Assembly: GCA_020851635.1 (NCBI GenBank) | Contig: JADZCJ010000041.1 | Span: 1 to 32,455, forward strand | DNA: 32,455 nucleotides | Source: Anaerolineae bacterium | Lineage (GTDB): Bacteria; Chloroflexota; Anaerolineae; UBA4142; SHND01 | Direction of reading: 5' to 3' | Shown here: positions 14,765 through 23,096 of the stretch, one piece after another | Layout of the letters: each line of letters starts with the position of its first letter | Position numbering within the stretch: the first letter of the stretch is position 1 | The notes under the pieces: model-generated | Told to the model about the DNA's origin: nothing | Databases searched by the model: none | Seen by the model: the letters and a program-made list of their open reading frames with translations, nothing else | Position numbers and translations under genes: made by a program

Positions 14765-16728
14765 TGTGTGGTATCGCAGGGATTCTGGAACGGAATCCAT
14801 CCGCTGCGGCGGACCGCCGACTTGTGCGAAAAATGACACGTGCCCTACAGCATCGCGGACCCGATGGGGAAGGTTTTTATTTTGATGGTCCGGTTGGCTT
14901 GGGGCATCGCCGTCTCGCGATTATTGATCTTGCGACGGGAGAGCAGCCCATTTCGAACGAGGACGGGTCCATTTGGCTCATCTTTAACGGCGAGATCTAT
15001 AACTATCTCGAACTGCGCCGCCAACTGGCTGGACATCATACCTTTCGCACGCAGAGCGATACCGAGGTGATTGTCCATCTCTACGAGGACCTGGGCGCGC
15101 GCTGCGTCGAACAGCTGAACGGCATGTTTAGTTTTGCGCTGTGGGATGCGCGGCTGGGATGTCTGTTTGCGGCGCGCGATCACATGGGGATCAAACCCCT
15201 GTACTGGCATCTTGACCGCGACCGTTTCAGCTTTGCCAGCGAACCCAAGGCGTTGCTCGCCGCGGGTCTCGTCGAGCCGCAAGTAAATCCACAAGCGCTG
15301 GAGGAATATCTGGCATTCCAGTTCTGCCTCGGCGACAGAACTCTGTTCAAGAATGTTTGGCAGCTCGAACCCGGTCACTATCTTGTATTTCGACCGTTTG
15401 ACGATGACGCGCCGCGCATCGTGCGGTATTGGGACACCGACTATCAGTTGGATCACCACCACACCGAAGATTATTTTGTCGAGCAGCTCCTCTCGCTCTT
15501 GCAGGACTCGGCGCGACTTCAACTGCGGAGTGATGTGCCTGTTGGCTCGCATCTCTCGGGTGGGATTGACAGTTCCACAGTTGCCTGCCTCGCTGCCCCT
15601 GTCTACGGCGGTTCGTTCCACACCTTTACCGGCGCATTTCGGGAAGGCGCACAGTACGACGAGACGCCTTATGCGGGTGTCATTGCAAATCATATTCACA
15701 GCACACATCATGAAATCTGGCTCGATGCGACAGAGTGTCTGGATGCCTTGCCCGGGCTCATTTACATGATGGATGAGCCGGCGGCTGGTCCGGGTTTGCT
15801 GCCCCAGTATTTTGTCTCCAGGTATGCGCGCGAGCATGTCAAGGTGGTCCTGGGTGGTCAGGGGGGTGACGAGATCTTTGGTGGTTATGCGCGGTATCTG
15901 ATTGCTTATCTCGAACAGACCTTGAAAGCGGCAATTTACGGCACACAAGACGAGGGGAAATATGTCGTCACCTGGGAAAGTATCATGCCTAACCTGAGGT
16001 TGCTGGCGAATTATCGTCCGCTCATGCAGAGTTTTTTGCGCGACGGCCTGTTTCGCGAGATGGACGAAAGGTATTTTCGTTTGGTCAGTCGCATCGAGGA
16101 TGTCGAAACTGTCATTACAGGGGATGTTTGGGACAGTGGGACCCGGTCACGGCTGTTTGCAGAATTTCAGACAATTTTCAACCGCCCTGACACCAAGAGT
16201 TATTTTAACAAGATGACAAATTTTGACATCAAGACGTTACTGCCCGCGCTGCTGCATGTCGAAGACCGCGCCAGCATGAGTGTTTCACTTGAATCGCGCG
16301 TCCCGCTGCTCGATCATCGGATTGTTGACCTTGTCACGCACATGCCGCCAACGTTTCGCTTCAAGGGCGGCGACACGAAAAGGACCTTGCGCGACGCGGT
16401 AAAGCATCTTTTGCCCGAAGCTATCTTTAATCGGCGCGACAAGATGGGTTTTCCCGTGCCGCTGGCAGAATGGCTGCGCGGACCGCGTCGCGCCTTTGTT
16501 TACGACACCTTGCTCTCGGCTCGTGCCCGCGAACGCGGCATCTATCGCATGGATGGGATCGAGCAGTTGTTGCTCACGGAACAGCAGTTTGGCAGACAAT
16601 TATGGGGCTTGCTTTGTCTCGAGTTGTGGTTCCATGCGTTTTTTGACGACCACACAAGTTCAAGCGCAGACGACCTCACCGAGCTGCCTCTGGCAGTTTC
16701 ACAGTTCGAACCCGCGATCGCGGCATAG
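14764..16728 (+). CDS. asnB: Asparagine synthase-type glutamine amidotransferase
   Basis: This 654-residue protein combines an N-terminal class II glutaminase (M-C-G-I-A-G, Cys2 becoming the N-terminal nucleophile; R-G-P-D-G-E-G near 36; N-G-E-I-Y-N-Y near 76) with a C-terminal ATP-pyrophosphatase synthetase domain (S-G-G-I-D-S-S at 265-271, G-G-Q-G-G-D-E-I-F-G-G-Y near 365). AsnB makes asparagine, but copies inside glycan loci, such as WbpS-type proteins, are thought to amidate uronic acids, and the wlb genes here make a uronic acid. The length and context also resemble amidotransferases of exosortase-linked EPS loci, though no exosortase is seen. The ATG shares one base with the previous stop. 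Family firm; true substrate inferred. Confidence 0.92.
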   Translation: MCGIAGILERNPSAAADRRLVRKMTRALQHRGPDGEGFYFDGPVGLGHRRLAIIDLATGEQPISNEDGSIWLIFNGEIYNYLELRRQLAGHHTFRTQSDTEVIVHLYEDLGARCVEQLNGMFSFALWDARLGCLFAARDHMGIKPLYWHLDRDRFSFASEPKALLAAGLVEPQVNPQALEEYLAFQFCLGDRTLFKNVWQLEPGHYLVFRPFDDDAPRIVRYWDTDYQLDHHHTEDYFVEQLLSLLQDSARLQLRSDVPVGSHLSGGIDSSTVACLAAPVYGGSFHTFTGAFREGAQYDETPYAGVIANHIHSTHHEIWLDATECLDALPGLIYMMDEPAAGPGLLPQYFVSRYAREHVKVVLGGQGGDEIFGGYARYLIAYLEQTLKAAIYGTQDEGKYVVTWESIMPNLRLLANYRPLMQSFLRDGLFREMDERYFRLVSRIEDVETVITGDVWDSGTRSRLFAEFQTIFNRPDTKSYFNKMTNFDIKTLLPALLHVEDRASMSVSLESRVPLLDHRIVDLVTHMPPTFRFKGGDTKRTLRDAVKHLLPEAIFNRRDKMGFPVPLAEWLRGPRRAFVYDTLLSARARERGIYRMDGIEQLLLTEQQFGRQLWGLLCLELWFHAFFDDHTSSSADDLTELPLAVSQFEPAIAA

Positions 16729-16749
16729 GACTCCGGACTTGATTGTTCA

Positions 16750-18459
16750 ATGAGAACTCGCTTTTCCTCGACGGTTTTGATCGCCATCGCGATTGCTCTC
16801 GTTGCCCTTGTGCTCTATCTCCCCGGAGTTTGGTGGGGCGCGCCGTATGCGACTGCCGCAGATCGCACACATGCCTGGGGCGTTGACGACGAAACACCGC
16901 TGGGACCCATCGGCGAGATCGCCAATCTTCGTAATCCGCGCCCTGAGCGCAATCTGGGTTACCCCCTTCTTTATTCCTTTGTCGTCGGCGCTGCGTATGC
17001 CCCCTATTTGGGGTTTCTGTGGCTCACGGGGGGGATGACCCGCCCCGGCGGTGAATATCCGTTTGGGCTTGCTGACCCGGTTCAATCGCTTCAATTGCTG
17101 ACCTGGATTGCTCATGGCGTCACCGTCTTGATGGCAAGCGGGACGGTTGCTGCGGCGTATTTGGCAGGCAGTACCCTCTGGGACCGGCGCACCGGAGTTT
17201 TGTCCGCGCTTTTTGTGATGCTGTCGTTCCCGATGTTTTACTATGCGCGGACCGGGAACGTGGATGTTCCCGTGCTCTTTTTCACGGCGGCTGCTCTTGC
17301 CGTGTTTGCGCGGGTCCTTGTGCATGGGCTGGATGTCAAACGCGCGGTGGGGCTCGGTATTTTTGTCGGTTGTGCGCTCGCAACCAAAGAACCATCCTTT
17401 GCTTCGTTTCTTGCCCTCCCGCTTATAGTACTAGTCGTCGAGCTGCGCCGCGCAAGTTACAAGGTGAATCGGCTCGCCCCGAAATTCTGGCAGGCGGCAG
17501 CTGCCTCGCTGGTGGCTGCATTCCTTGCCTTTGGCATTGGAAGTGGTTTGTTCGTTGATCCGGAGCGCTATCTGGCGCACCTCGCATTTGCATTTGGACG
17601 GGGCGCAGAGGCAAATGCTGGACAGATCGTGTGGATAGAGGCGTTCCCCCACACACTCGAGGGCCAAATCCGACTTGGGTCGCGTATTGTCCAGTATCTC
17701 GTTGATGCAATGACGTTTCCCGGTCTTGTGCTTGCAATTGTCGGGATCGTTCTGGCAGCGCGCTACAAAAGAATTACGCTCTTCTTTTTGCTTCCCGCTG
17801 TCACCTACCTTGCCGTTCTCGCCGGGCTTGCCCACACGGCGCAGCTGCGTTACCTGATGCCGGTTGCGTTTACGCTGTCTTTTTTTGCGGCATTTTCTCT
17901 GGCGTGGTGGTCGCGGTCGAATACGCGTCCGGTCCGGGTGATGGCATGGCTCGTAGCCGGTGGTGTCCTGTTTTACAGTTTTTTGATCGGTGTCGAGCTC
18001 ACTTTTGCGATGATAAATGATTCGCGCTATGCCGCCGCCGTCTGGCTCGCGCGCGAGACCCGACCCGGCGACCGCGTCGAATACTTTGGCTATTCGGACC
18101 ATTTGCCGCCGCTCCCCCTCGGAGTGACCACTTCACCCACTATTTCGTCCGTCGAGGCGGTCCGCGCACCAACATCTGCCGGGAACACCATTTCAAAAAC
18201 GGTAGAGGGCTGGGACGCGAGAAAACCCGAATATATCATTCTGGTCCCCGACTTTATGAGCGCTCCTGATGCGCCCTACAGCGGGGCCTGTCCGCCCGAG
18301 ATTTATCAGGGCTTGATGAGCAGCAAGTATGGCTATGAGATGGCCGCTTTTTTTCAAACGCCCCGTCTGTTTCCGTGGCTTCCCATGCCACAGCTTGACT
18401 ATCCGGTAGTAAATCCGCCGATCCACATTTTTGTACGAAACGTCCCGGACTTGACATGA
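16750..18459 (+). CDS. Polytopic GT-C glycosyltransferase (ArnT/PMT, GT39-like)
   Basis: The 569-residue membrane protein has an N-terminal hydrophobic segment (about 7-25), then a loop with W-G-V-D-D-E-T around 44-50 whose acidic pair fits the catalytic Asp of the first outer loop of GT-C enzymes. At least eight further hydrophobic segments follow between ~95 and ~430 (for example 112-135, 145-165, 175-195, 200-230, 320-360). The C-terminal ~120 residues are hydrophilic and probably extracytoplasmic. Such proteins move a sugar from polyprenyl phosphate to a glycan, lipid or protein outside the membrane. The gene lies 21 nt after the amidotransferase and its stop overlaps the next start in ATGA. 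Substrates are not predictable from sequence. Confidence 0.83.
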   Translation: MRTRFSSTVLIAIAIALVALVLYLPGVWWGAPYATAADRTHAWGVDDETPLGPIGEIANLRNPRPERNLGYPLLYSFVVGAAYAPYLGFLWLTGGMTRPGGEYPFGLADPVQSLQLLTWIAHGVTVLMASGTVAAAYLAGSTLWDRRTGVLSALFVMLSFPMFYYARTGNVDVPVLFFTAAALAVFARVLVHGLDVKRAVGLGIFVGCALATKEPSFASFLALPLIVLVVELRRASYKVNRLAPKFWQAAAASLVAAFLAFGIGSGLFVDPERYLAHLAFAFGRGAEANAGQIVWIEAFPHTLEGQIRLGSRIVQYLVDAMTFPGLVLAIVGIVLAARYKRITLFFLLPAVTYLAVLAGLAHTAQLRYLMPVAFTLSFFAAFSLAWWSRSNTRPVRVMAWLVAGGVLFYSFLIGVELTFAMINDSRYAAAVWLARETRPGDRVEYFGYSDHLPPLPLGVTTSPTISSVEAVRAPTSAGNTISKTVEGWDARKPEYIILVPDFMSAPDAPYSGACPPEIYQGLMSSKYGYEMAAFFQTPRLFPWLPMPQLDYPVVNPPIHIFVRNVPDLT

Positions 18460-19463
18460 CAAAGCGTCTGTCACCCGCGCTGTTGAACATAATAAAAATC
18501 GTCATCGCGATTGGGCTCTTGTTATATCTCGCCATTGGTGGCGCGATTGATTGGAGCAGTCTGGCGCGCCTCGGCTCGCGCTGGGATCTTGCGTTCGCCG
18601 CGCTGCTGGCTCTGATGGCAGCTGTTACAGCGAATGCCATACGCTTGTGCATTTTGTTCAGACCGCCGGCTCTGTTTCTGACTTTTTGGTCTTCGTTACG
18701 TCTGACCATGGTGGGGACCTTTTTTAATGCTTGTCTACCGGGTTCGACCGGGGGCGACCTTGTGCGCATGTACTATGCCTCAGAGGGAAATAACGGTCGG
18801 CGCGCCGAGACGGTTACGGTGATCTTGCTGGATCGAGTGGTTGGTTTGTTGGCGCTTTTGTTGGTTCCTTTGATTGTTCTCCTCTTGCTGCCGGGACTCG
18901 CCGGTTCTTTTCAGTTTGTGCAAGAGATCGCATTGGGCGCGGCAGGCATTTCGGTCCTCGTCATTACCGGATTGGTTTTGGGCGCTAAACTGTTCCCTCG
19001 GATTGACCGAATTTCATTCCCTGCATTTGAGCGACTGCGCCTAAAAGAATTGTTGAGCCGTTTTGATGCCTTGTTCAGGACCTATGGCGACCGACCGGGT
19101 ATGTTTCTGACAGCGATTGCCGTTGCGCTGGTCTCGCACGGCTTTACCATTTTTGCCATGCTCATGATCACCCTGACGATTGTGCCAGAGCCATTGAATC
19201 CCTCTATCTTTGTGCTCATGCCGGTTGGTTTTCTGGCAAACGCCGTGCCGATCACTCCCGGTGGGTTGGGAGTTGGCGAGGTCGCGTTCACAAACCTCTT
19301 TGCGCTTGCAGGAGCGAGAGGAGGAGCAGAAACTCTCTTGAGTTGGCGCGTGCTGACCATTGTTGTTGGTCTTTTTGGACTAGTCTTTTATTTGAACGGG
19401 AGAAAACAGTTCAAGATGCAATTGACACCCCCTGCTTCCACGCAGCAAGCCGAGGTGCTCTGA
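18456..19463 (+). CDS. LPG_synthase_TM family integral membrane protein (flippase-like)
   Basis: This 335-residue protein has about eight hydrophobic segments and the conserved features of the LPG_synthase_TM/UPF0104 family (PF03706). These include F-F-N-A-C-L-P-G-S-T-G-G-D-L-V-R near residue 86, L-L-D-R-V-V-G-L near 122, and P-I-T-P-G-G-L-G-V-G-E near 267. The catalytic MprF lysyl-transferase domain is absent, so it is not a lysyl-phosphatidylglycerol synthase. In glycan loci such proteins are proposed to be lipid-linked sugar flippases and sometimes occur joined to DPM1-type GT2 domains. The start overlaps the GT-C stop (ATGA) and its stop overlaps wlbA (TGATG), so it belongs to the same transcript. 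Function inferred from context. Confidence 0.85.
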   Translation: MTKRLSPALLNIIKIVIAIGLLLYLAIGGAIDWSSLARLGSRWDLAFAALLALMAAVTANAIRLCILFRPPALFLTFWSSLRLTMVGTFFNACLPGSTGGDLVRMYYASEGNNGRRAETVTVILLDRVVGLLALLLVPLIVLLLLPGLAGSFQFVQEIALGAAGISVLVITGLVLGAKLFPRIDRISFPAFERLRLKELLSRFDALFRTYGDRPGMFLTAIAVALVSHGFTIFAMLMITLTIVPEPLNPSIFVLMPVGFLANAVPITPGGLGVGEVAFTNLFALAGARGGAETLLSWRVLTIVVGLFGLVFYLNGRKQFKMQLTPPASTQQAEVL

Positions 19464-20503
19464 TGAATTATTTCCAGGATCCAATCGAGACCTGTCAAAA
19501 TATTGCCGTCATCGGGTCGGGTTACTGGGGCAAGAATCTGGTGCGGAATCTTGCGCAGATAGATGCCCTTGCCTGCATTTGTGACGCCAACCCTGTGGCG
19601 CTCAAGAAACAGGCAGCGCTCTACCCGAATGTCTGCCTTGAAACTGAATTCGAGCGAGTGCTCGCGGACCCGACTATACGTGGGGTGGTCATTGCCACGC
19701 CCGCCGCGATGCATTATGCGCAGGTCAAGCAGGCGATTCTGAGCGGCAAAGATGTATTTGTCGAAAAGCCGCTTTCCCTGCATTTGAGCGAAGGGGCAGA
19801 ACTGGTCGAATTGGCATCCGCGATGGGGTCCATCCTCATGGTCGGTCACATCCTGGAATATCACCCTGCGTTGGTCCTGCTCAAAGACATTATCAGTCAC
19901 GGTGAGCTTGGAAGAATCCGTTATCTCTACTCGAACCGGCTCAACCTCGGCCAGGTGCGCAAAGAGGAAAATATCTTGTGGAGCTTTGCGCCGCACGATA
20001 TTTCGGTTATCTGCAGCTTGATCGGCGGCGATCCTGCTGTCGTCAGCGCCATGGGCGGCAGCTATCTCCAGCCCGACATTGTAGACGTAACCGTGACCAA
20101 TCTGGCGTTTGGTGATGGCGCCCGGGCGCATATTTTCGTCAGCTGGCTCCATCCATACAAGGAACAAAAGCTCGTGGTCATTGGCGAGAACAAGATGGCG
20201 GTGTTCGACGACACGGCACGCGACGGCAAACTCAAAATTTATGACAAAGGTATCGAATGGCGCGGGGGCGTGCCGGTCCCGAGACAGACCGCCGAGACGA
20301 CCCTCTTTTTTGACGATACCGAACCATTGCTCCTCGAGTGCCGTCACTTTGTTGAATGTTTGCAGACTAGATCGCGTCCGCTTACCGATGGCGAAAATGG
20401 GCTGCGGGTTTTGCGCGTTTTGGAAGCGGCGCAAATTTCTCTGGAAAGTGGGGGAATGCCTGTGCCTATGGCGGAGGTGGAACTACGGCTGCCAACATAC
20501 TAG
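19463..20503 (+). CDS. wlbA: UDP-GlcNAc-uronate 3-dehydrogenase (Gfo/Idh/MocA, WlbA/WbpB type)
   Basis: This 346-residue oxidoreductase has the NAD-binding G-S-G-Y-W-G-K-N at 18-25, E-K-P-L at 101-104, and [11 protein letters not shown] at 171-181 with H178 and D179 in the active site. This last segment is characteristic of WlbA enzymes that oxidise C3 of UDP-GlcNAcA. It is followed directly by the acetyltransferase and later by the aminotransferase and 2-epimerase of the same pathway, which makes UDP-ManNAc3NAcA in Bordetella and Pseudomonas. I chose ATG at 19463 because it overlaps the previous stop (TGATG); the open frame upstream lies inside the flippase-like gene. The UDP-GlcNAc 6-dehydrogenase that feeds the pathway is not in the window. 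Confidence 0.9.
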   Translation: MNYFQDPIETCQNIAVIGSGYWGKNLVRNLAQIDALACICDANPVALKKQAALYPNVCLETEFERVLADPTIRGVVIATPAAMHYAQVKQAILSGKDVFVEKPLSLHLSEGAELVELASAMGSILMVGHILEYHPALVLLKDIISHGELGRIRYLYSNRLNLGQVRKEENILWSFAPHDISVICSLIGGDPAVVSAMGGSYLQPDIVDVTVTNLAFGDGARAHIFVSWLHPYKEQKLVVIGENKMAVFDDTARDGKLKIYDKGIEWRGGVPVPRQTAETTLFFDDTEPLLLECRHFVECLQTRSRPLTDGENGLRVLRVLEAAQISLESGGMPVPMAEVELRLPTY

Positions 20504-20511
20504 ACTATTAT

Positions 20512-21114
20512 GTGCATCCCTCCAGTGTCATTGATGAGGGCGCCGAGATTGGAAGCGGGACCAGGATCTGGCATTTTTGCCATGTCATGACCGGCGCGCG
20601 CGTTGGCAGGCACTGCAACATCGGGCAAAACGTTTTTATCGCCGCGGGTGTTTGTATCGGCGATAACGTCAAAATTCAAAACAATGTCTCGCTCTATACC
20701 GGCGTTATCGTACAGGACGATGCATTCATCGGACCGTCCGTTGTTTTCACAAACGTAATCAATCCTCGCAGTCATGTCGAGCGCAAGTCCGAGTACAAAC
20801 AAACGCTTGTCCAACGCGGCGCTTCGATTGGCGCGAATGCGACGATTGTGTGCGGGGTAACTCTGGGCGTGTATTCCTTTGTCGGTGCGGGCGCAGTGGT
20901 GACGCGCAGTGTATTTGATTATGGTCTCGTGTATGGAAATCCGGCACGCCAGCAAGGTTGGATCTGCAGCTGCGGTGTAAAACTAGAGTCCAAGCCCCGA
21001 CAGGCGGATAAAATCTATAAATGCCACAACTGCGGCATAGTCTATCGGTCCTTTTTGATGCAAGACAACCGAACCGTAGGAATCATATCCTTGATTCCGG
21101 ATCAAACGCAATAA
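20512..21114 (+). CDS. wlbB: UDP-GlcNAc(3NH2)A N-acetyltransferase (left-handed beta-helix, WlbB/WbpD type)
   Basis: The 200-residue protein is built of hexapeptide repeats (for example [28 protein letters not shown]) forming a left-handed beta-helix that uses acetyl-CoA to acetylate the 3-amino group. The insert F-T-N-V-I-N-P-R-S at 79-87 and [10 protein letters not shown] at 141-150 are family marks. The C-terminus has C152-x-C154 and C171-x2-C174, a probable zinc knuckle seen in some WlbB proteins. The only in-frame start is GTG at 20512, 8 nt after wlbA; related proteins usually have a few residues before H-P-S, so the start is slightly short or atypical. GGAGGT at 20473-20478 is too far to be a normal ribosome binding site. 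Confidence 0.9.
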   Translation: MHPSSVIDEGAEIGSGTRIWHFCHVMTGARVGRHCNIGQNVFIAAGVCIGDNVKIQNNVSLYTGVIVQDDAFIGPSVVFTNVINPRSHVERKSEYKQTLVQRGASIGANATIVCGVTLGVYSFVGAGAVVTRSVFDYGLVYGNPARQQGWICSCGVKLESKPRQADKIYKCHNCGIVYRSFLMQDNRTVGIISLIPDQTQ

Positions 21115-21143
21115 ATTCGCAAGATTCATCTAGATTCTTTTTC

Positions 21144-23096
21144 ATGGCTACGTTTCTGCACTCGGCACTACCAGACTCTTTCAAGACAGGCAAGAATCGA
21201 AAATCGCAATTCATTCTCTTGAGTGTGATCCTGCTTCTCTCGTTTGTGCACATTAGAGCGGTGTGGGGTTACCCGACCCTCTTTTGGGGTGACCATGGGC
21301 TGTGGTTGAACCAGGTTGAACGCTTTGCCCGGGGGGAGGGCTTGTACACGGACTTTGTCTATCATTTCCCTCCGGTTTCGATCTGGATTATGGGAACGCT
21401 CGGCAAGCTATTCGGGACCAATCTCGATGCGATGTGGACCTGGACGGCGCTTGTCTATGTCGTGATCATGCTCTTGTACTGGGTCTATACAAGCCGCTTG
21501 CTCGAGCCCGGACTGAGACTCGGTGCAGTTACAAGTGGGATGGTTCTCTCCGCTGCCTACGCAAATATCCTCTCCGCTCCACTACCGCTGGGCATGTACA
21601 CACCATCTGCTCCGCTCGGATTTTTGATTCTGCTTGGAACAGTCCTGCTGGTGCTTGACCTCATGCGCCATGCGCGTCCATTGAACGCAGCGGCGATTGG
21701 GTTCTTGTGCGCCCTCCTTATCCTGACAAAACAAGATTTTTGGATGCCCGCCCTCTATCTGGTGCTCGTCTCTTCTGTGATAGCTGGCAGAGATGGTAGA
21801 GCGAATATCGTAGCAATCGCACTATTGTTGGGAACGTTTGGGGTTACCATCGTTGCCGCAGGTGCAGTGGTGGTTGATTCCGCGGGATGGGATACGCTCG
21901 TTGGACTCGTCGGTGGTTTGCATGATGTGAACTATAGCATAGGACGGGGGTTGCCATCCTGGCAGCGAATTATTGCCGAACTTGTCACTCTGTCTCTGGT
22001 TGGCTTGGGGCTGGGCATTTGCATAGTGTCGAGTCGAGGATTCGCATTTCACCGCGTACGGCGTTGGATGGTTGTCTTGGCGAGCACAGCTTGCCTGACG
22101 GCTGCTATCCACATCGTCATGACCTACATTGTCGCGTTGAATCCCGTGCTTGCTGCCGGCGCAGAGTATACGACGCCGACACAGGGGTTTCAATCCGGCG
22201 CCGCTGTCATAGATGTAGGGTTGCTCAGCAGGTCAGTCCGATTTCTCGCGTCCGAGATCCAGATTCGCATCTTTCCTCTCCTTTTGCCGGTCGCCGTCTT
22301 TGTTCTTTTGTGGTCGCGCCGAAACCATCTTCCAAAGGGAAAGGCACATCAAGTCGTGTTGATCCTCTTGGGGCTTGTTATCACAGCGCGTCTGCGAAGG
22401 GGTTTCGAATACGTCGAGTGGTATCATTTTCTGCTCGAAATCCCGATCTATGTCCTGGCTGTGCAACTGATATTCTTTGGGCGACCCCGGGAGATAAAGC
22501 GTGGGCTGAATATTGGTCTCGCTTGCCTGACAGCCATTGGCTTGTTTTCCTATTGGGATATGGCGCCGGGTTTTGGCACAAGAACGGGTGAGCTCGTCAC
22601 GGTCGAAACGCCCAAAGGAACAATCCATGCATTTGAGAATGAGGCGAAAGATTATAGAGAGATCAGTGCGGCACTCGCACAGCTTGATCCGAGTGGAACT
22701 CGACCGTTGCTTGCCTCCGGTTATTCCGGACCCTATAACTACTACTTTGATCGCAAGAATCCTGTGGCAATTACGCTGGGATTCACCTTTGCCAGCATGC
22801 CGCCCAATAGAATCATAGAGGATTTTAAAACTGCAAGCCCCGCTCCAATTCTTTTGCGCAACAGTCTTCTCGATTCAATGGTCGTGCCGGACTATCAGCT
22901 GGATCCGATGCGATGGGGGTTTGACAAGATTGCAAATCCCGTCTTTGAGCTCGAGCATCACTATTTTGACCGTCTCATCTCTGGGTGTACTAGAGGAACC
23001 AACATTCCAAGTTGGTCGTATGGCATTTTTAGTCTGTACGATTGCGCCAGCCCTGATTGGAGTCAAGACCGGGGTCAAGACTGGGGGACCAATTGA
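21144..23096 (+). CDS. Polytopic GT-C-like membrane glycosyltransferase
   Basis: The 650-residue protein has a first membrane segment near 22-40, then F-W-G-D-H-G-L-W-L-N near 46-55 (an Asp in the first outer loop, as in GT-C enzymes), and roughly ten more hydrophobic segments up to ~475. A soluble C-terminal domain of about 160 residues, rich in Pro and aromatic residues, probably faces outside. The ATG at 21144 is 29 nt after wlbB, without a clear ribosome binding site; the frame is open upstream inside wlbB but that part does not look like protein. It interrupts the wlb genes, so it may be the transferase for the sugar they make, or a polymerase-like enzyme. It is not clearly related to the GT-C at 16750. 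Family level call only. Confidence 0.75.
   Translation: MATFLHSALPDSFKTGKNRKSQFILLSVILLLSFVHIRAVWGYPTLFWGDHGLWLNQVERFARGEGLYTDFVYHFPPVSIWIMGTLGKLFGTNLDAMWTWTALVYVVIMLLYWVYTSRLLEPGLRLGAVTSGMVLSAAYANILSAPLPLGMYTPSAPLGFLILLGTVLLVLDLMRHARPLNAAAIGFLCALLILTKQDFWMPALYLVLVSSVIAGRDGRANIVAIALLLGTFGVTIVAAGAVVVDSAGWDTLVGLVGGLHDVNYSIGRGLPSWQRIIAELVTLSLVGLGLGICIVSSRGFAFHRVRRWMVVLASTACLTAAIHIVMTYIVALNPVLAAGAEYTTPTQGFQSGAAVIDVGLLSRSVRFLASEIQIRIFPLLLPVAVFVLLWSRRNHLPKGKAHQVVLILLGLVITARLRRGFEYVEWYHFLLEIPIYVLAVQLIFFGRPREIKRGLNIGLACLTAIGLFSYWDMAPGFGTRTGELVTVETPKGTIHAFENEAKDYREISAALAQLDPSGTRPLLASGYSGPYNYYFDRKNPVAITLGFTFASMPPNRIIEDFKTASPAPILLRNSLLDSMVVPDYQLDPMRWGFDKIANPVFELEHHYFDRLISGCTRGTNIPSWSYGIFSLYDCASPDWSQDRGQDWGTN
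23083..23088 (+). promoter_or_regulatory. Ribosome binding site supporting a TTG start for wlbC
   Basis: GGGGGA lies 4 nt before the TTG at 23093. That TTG overlaps the previous stop as TTGA, and the protein then begins M-K-I-P-L-F-D, the usual beginning of DegT-family enzymes. Confidence 0.65.

Noticed and set aside
14845-15948. Antisense open frame of 367 codons opposite asnB
   Set aside because: The + strand has complete glutaminase and PP-loop motifs; the antisense product has no recognisable fold.
14764-16728. AsnB as simple asparagine biosynthesis
   Set aside because: Not excluded, but its placement between glycosyltransferases and near uronic acid genes makes glycan amidation more likely.
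18456-19463. Lysylphosphatidylglycerol synthase (MprF)
   Set aside because: Only the membrane domain is present; the cytosolic aminoacyl-transferase domain is missing.
19388-20434. Antisense open frame of 348 codons opposite wlbA
   Set aside because: wlbA motifs are complete and coupled to neighbours; the antisense frame is a shadow.
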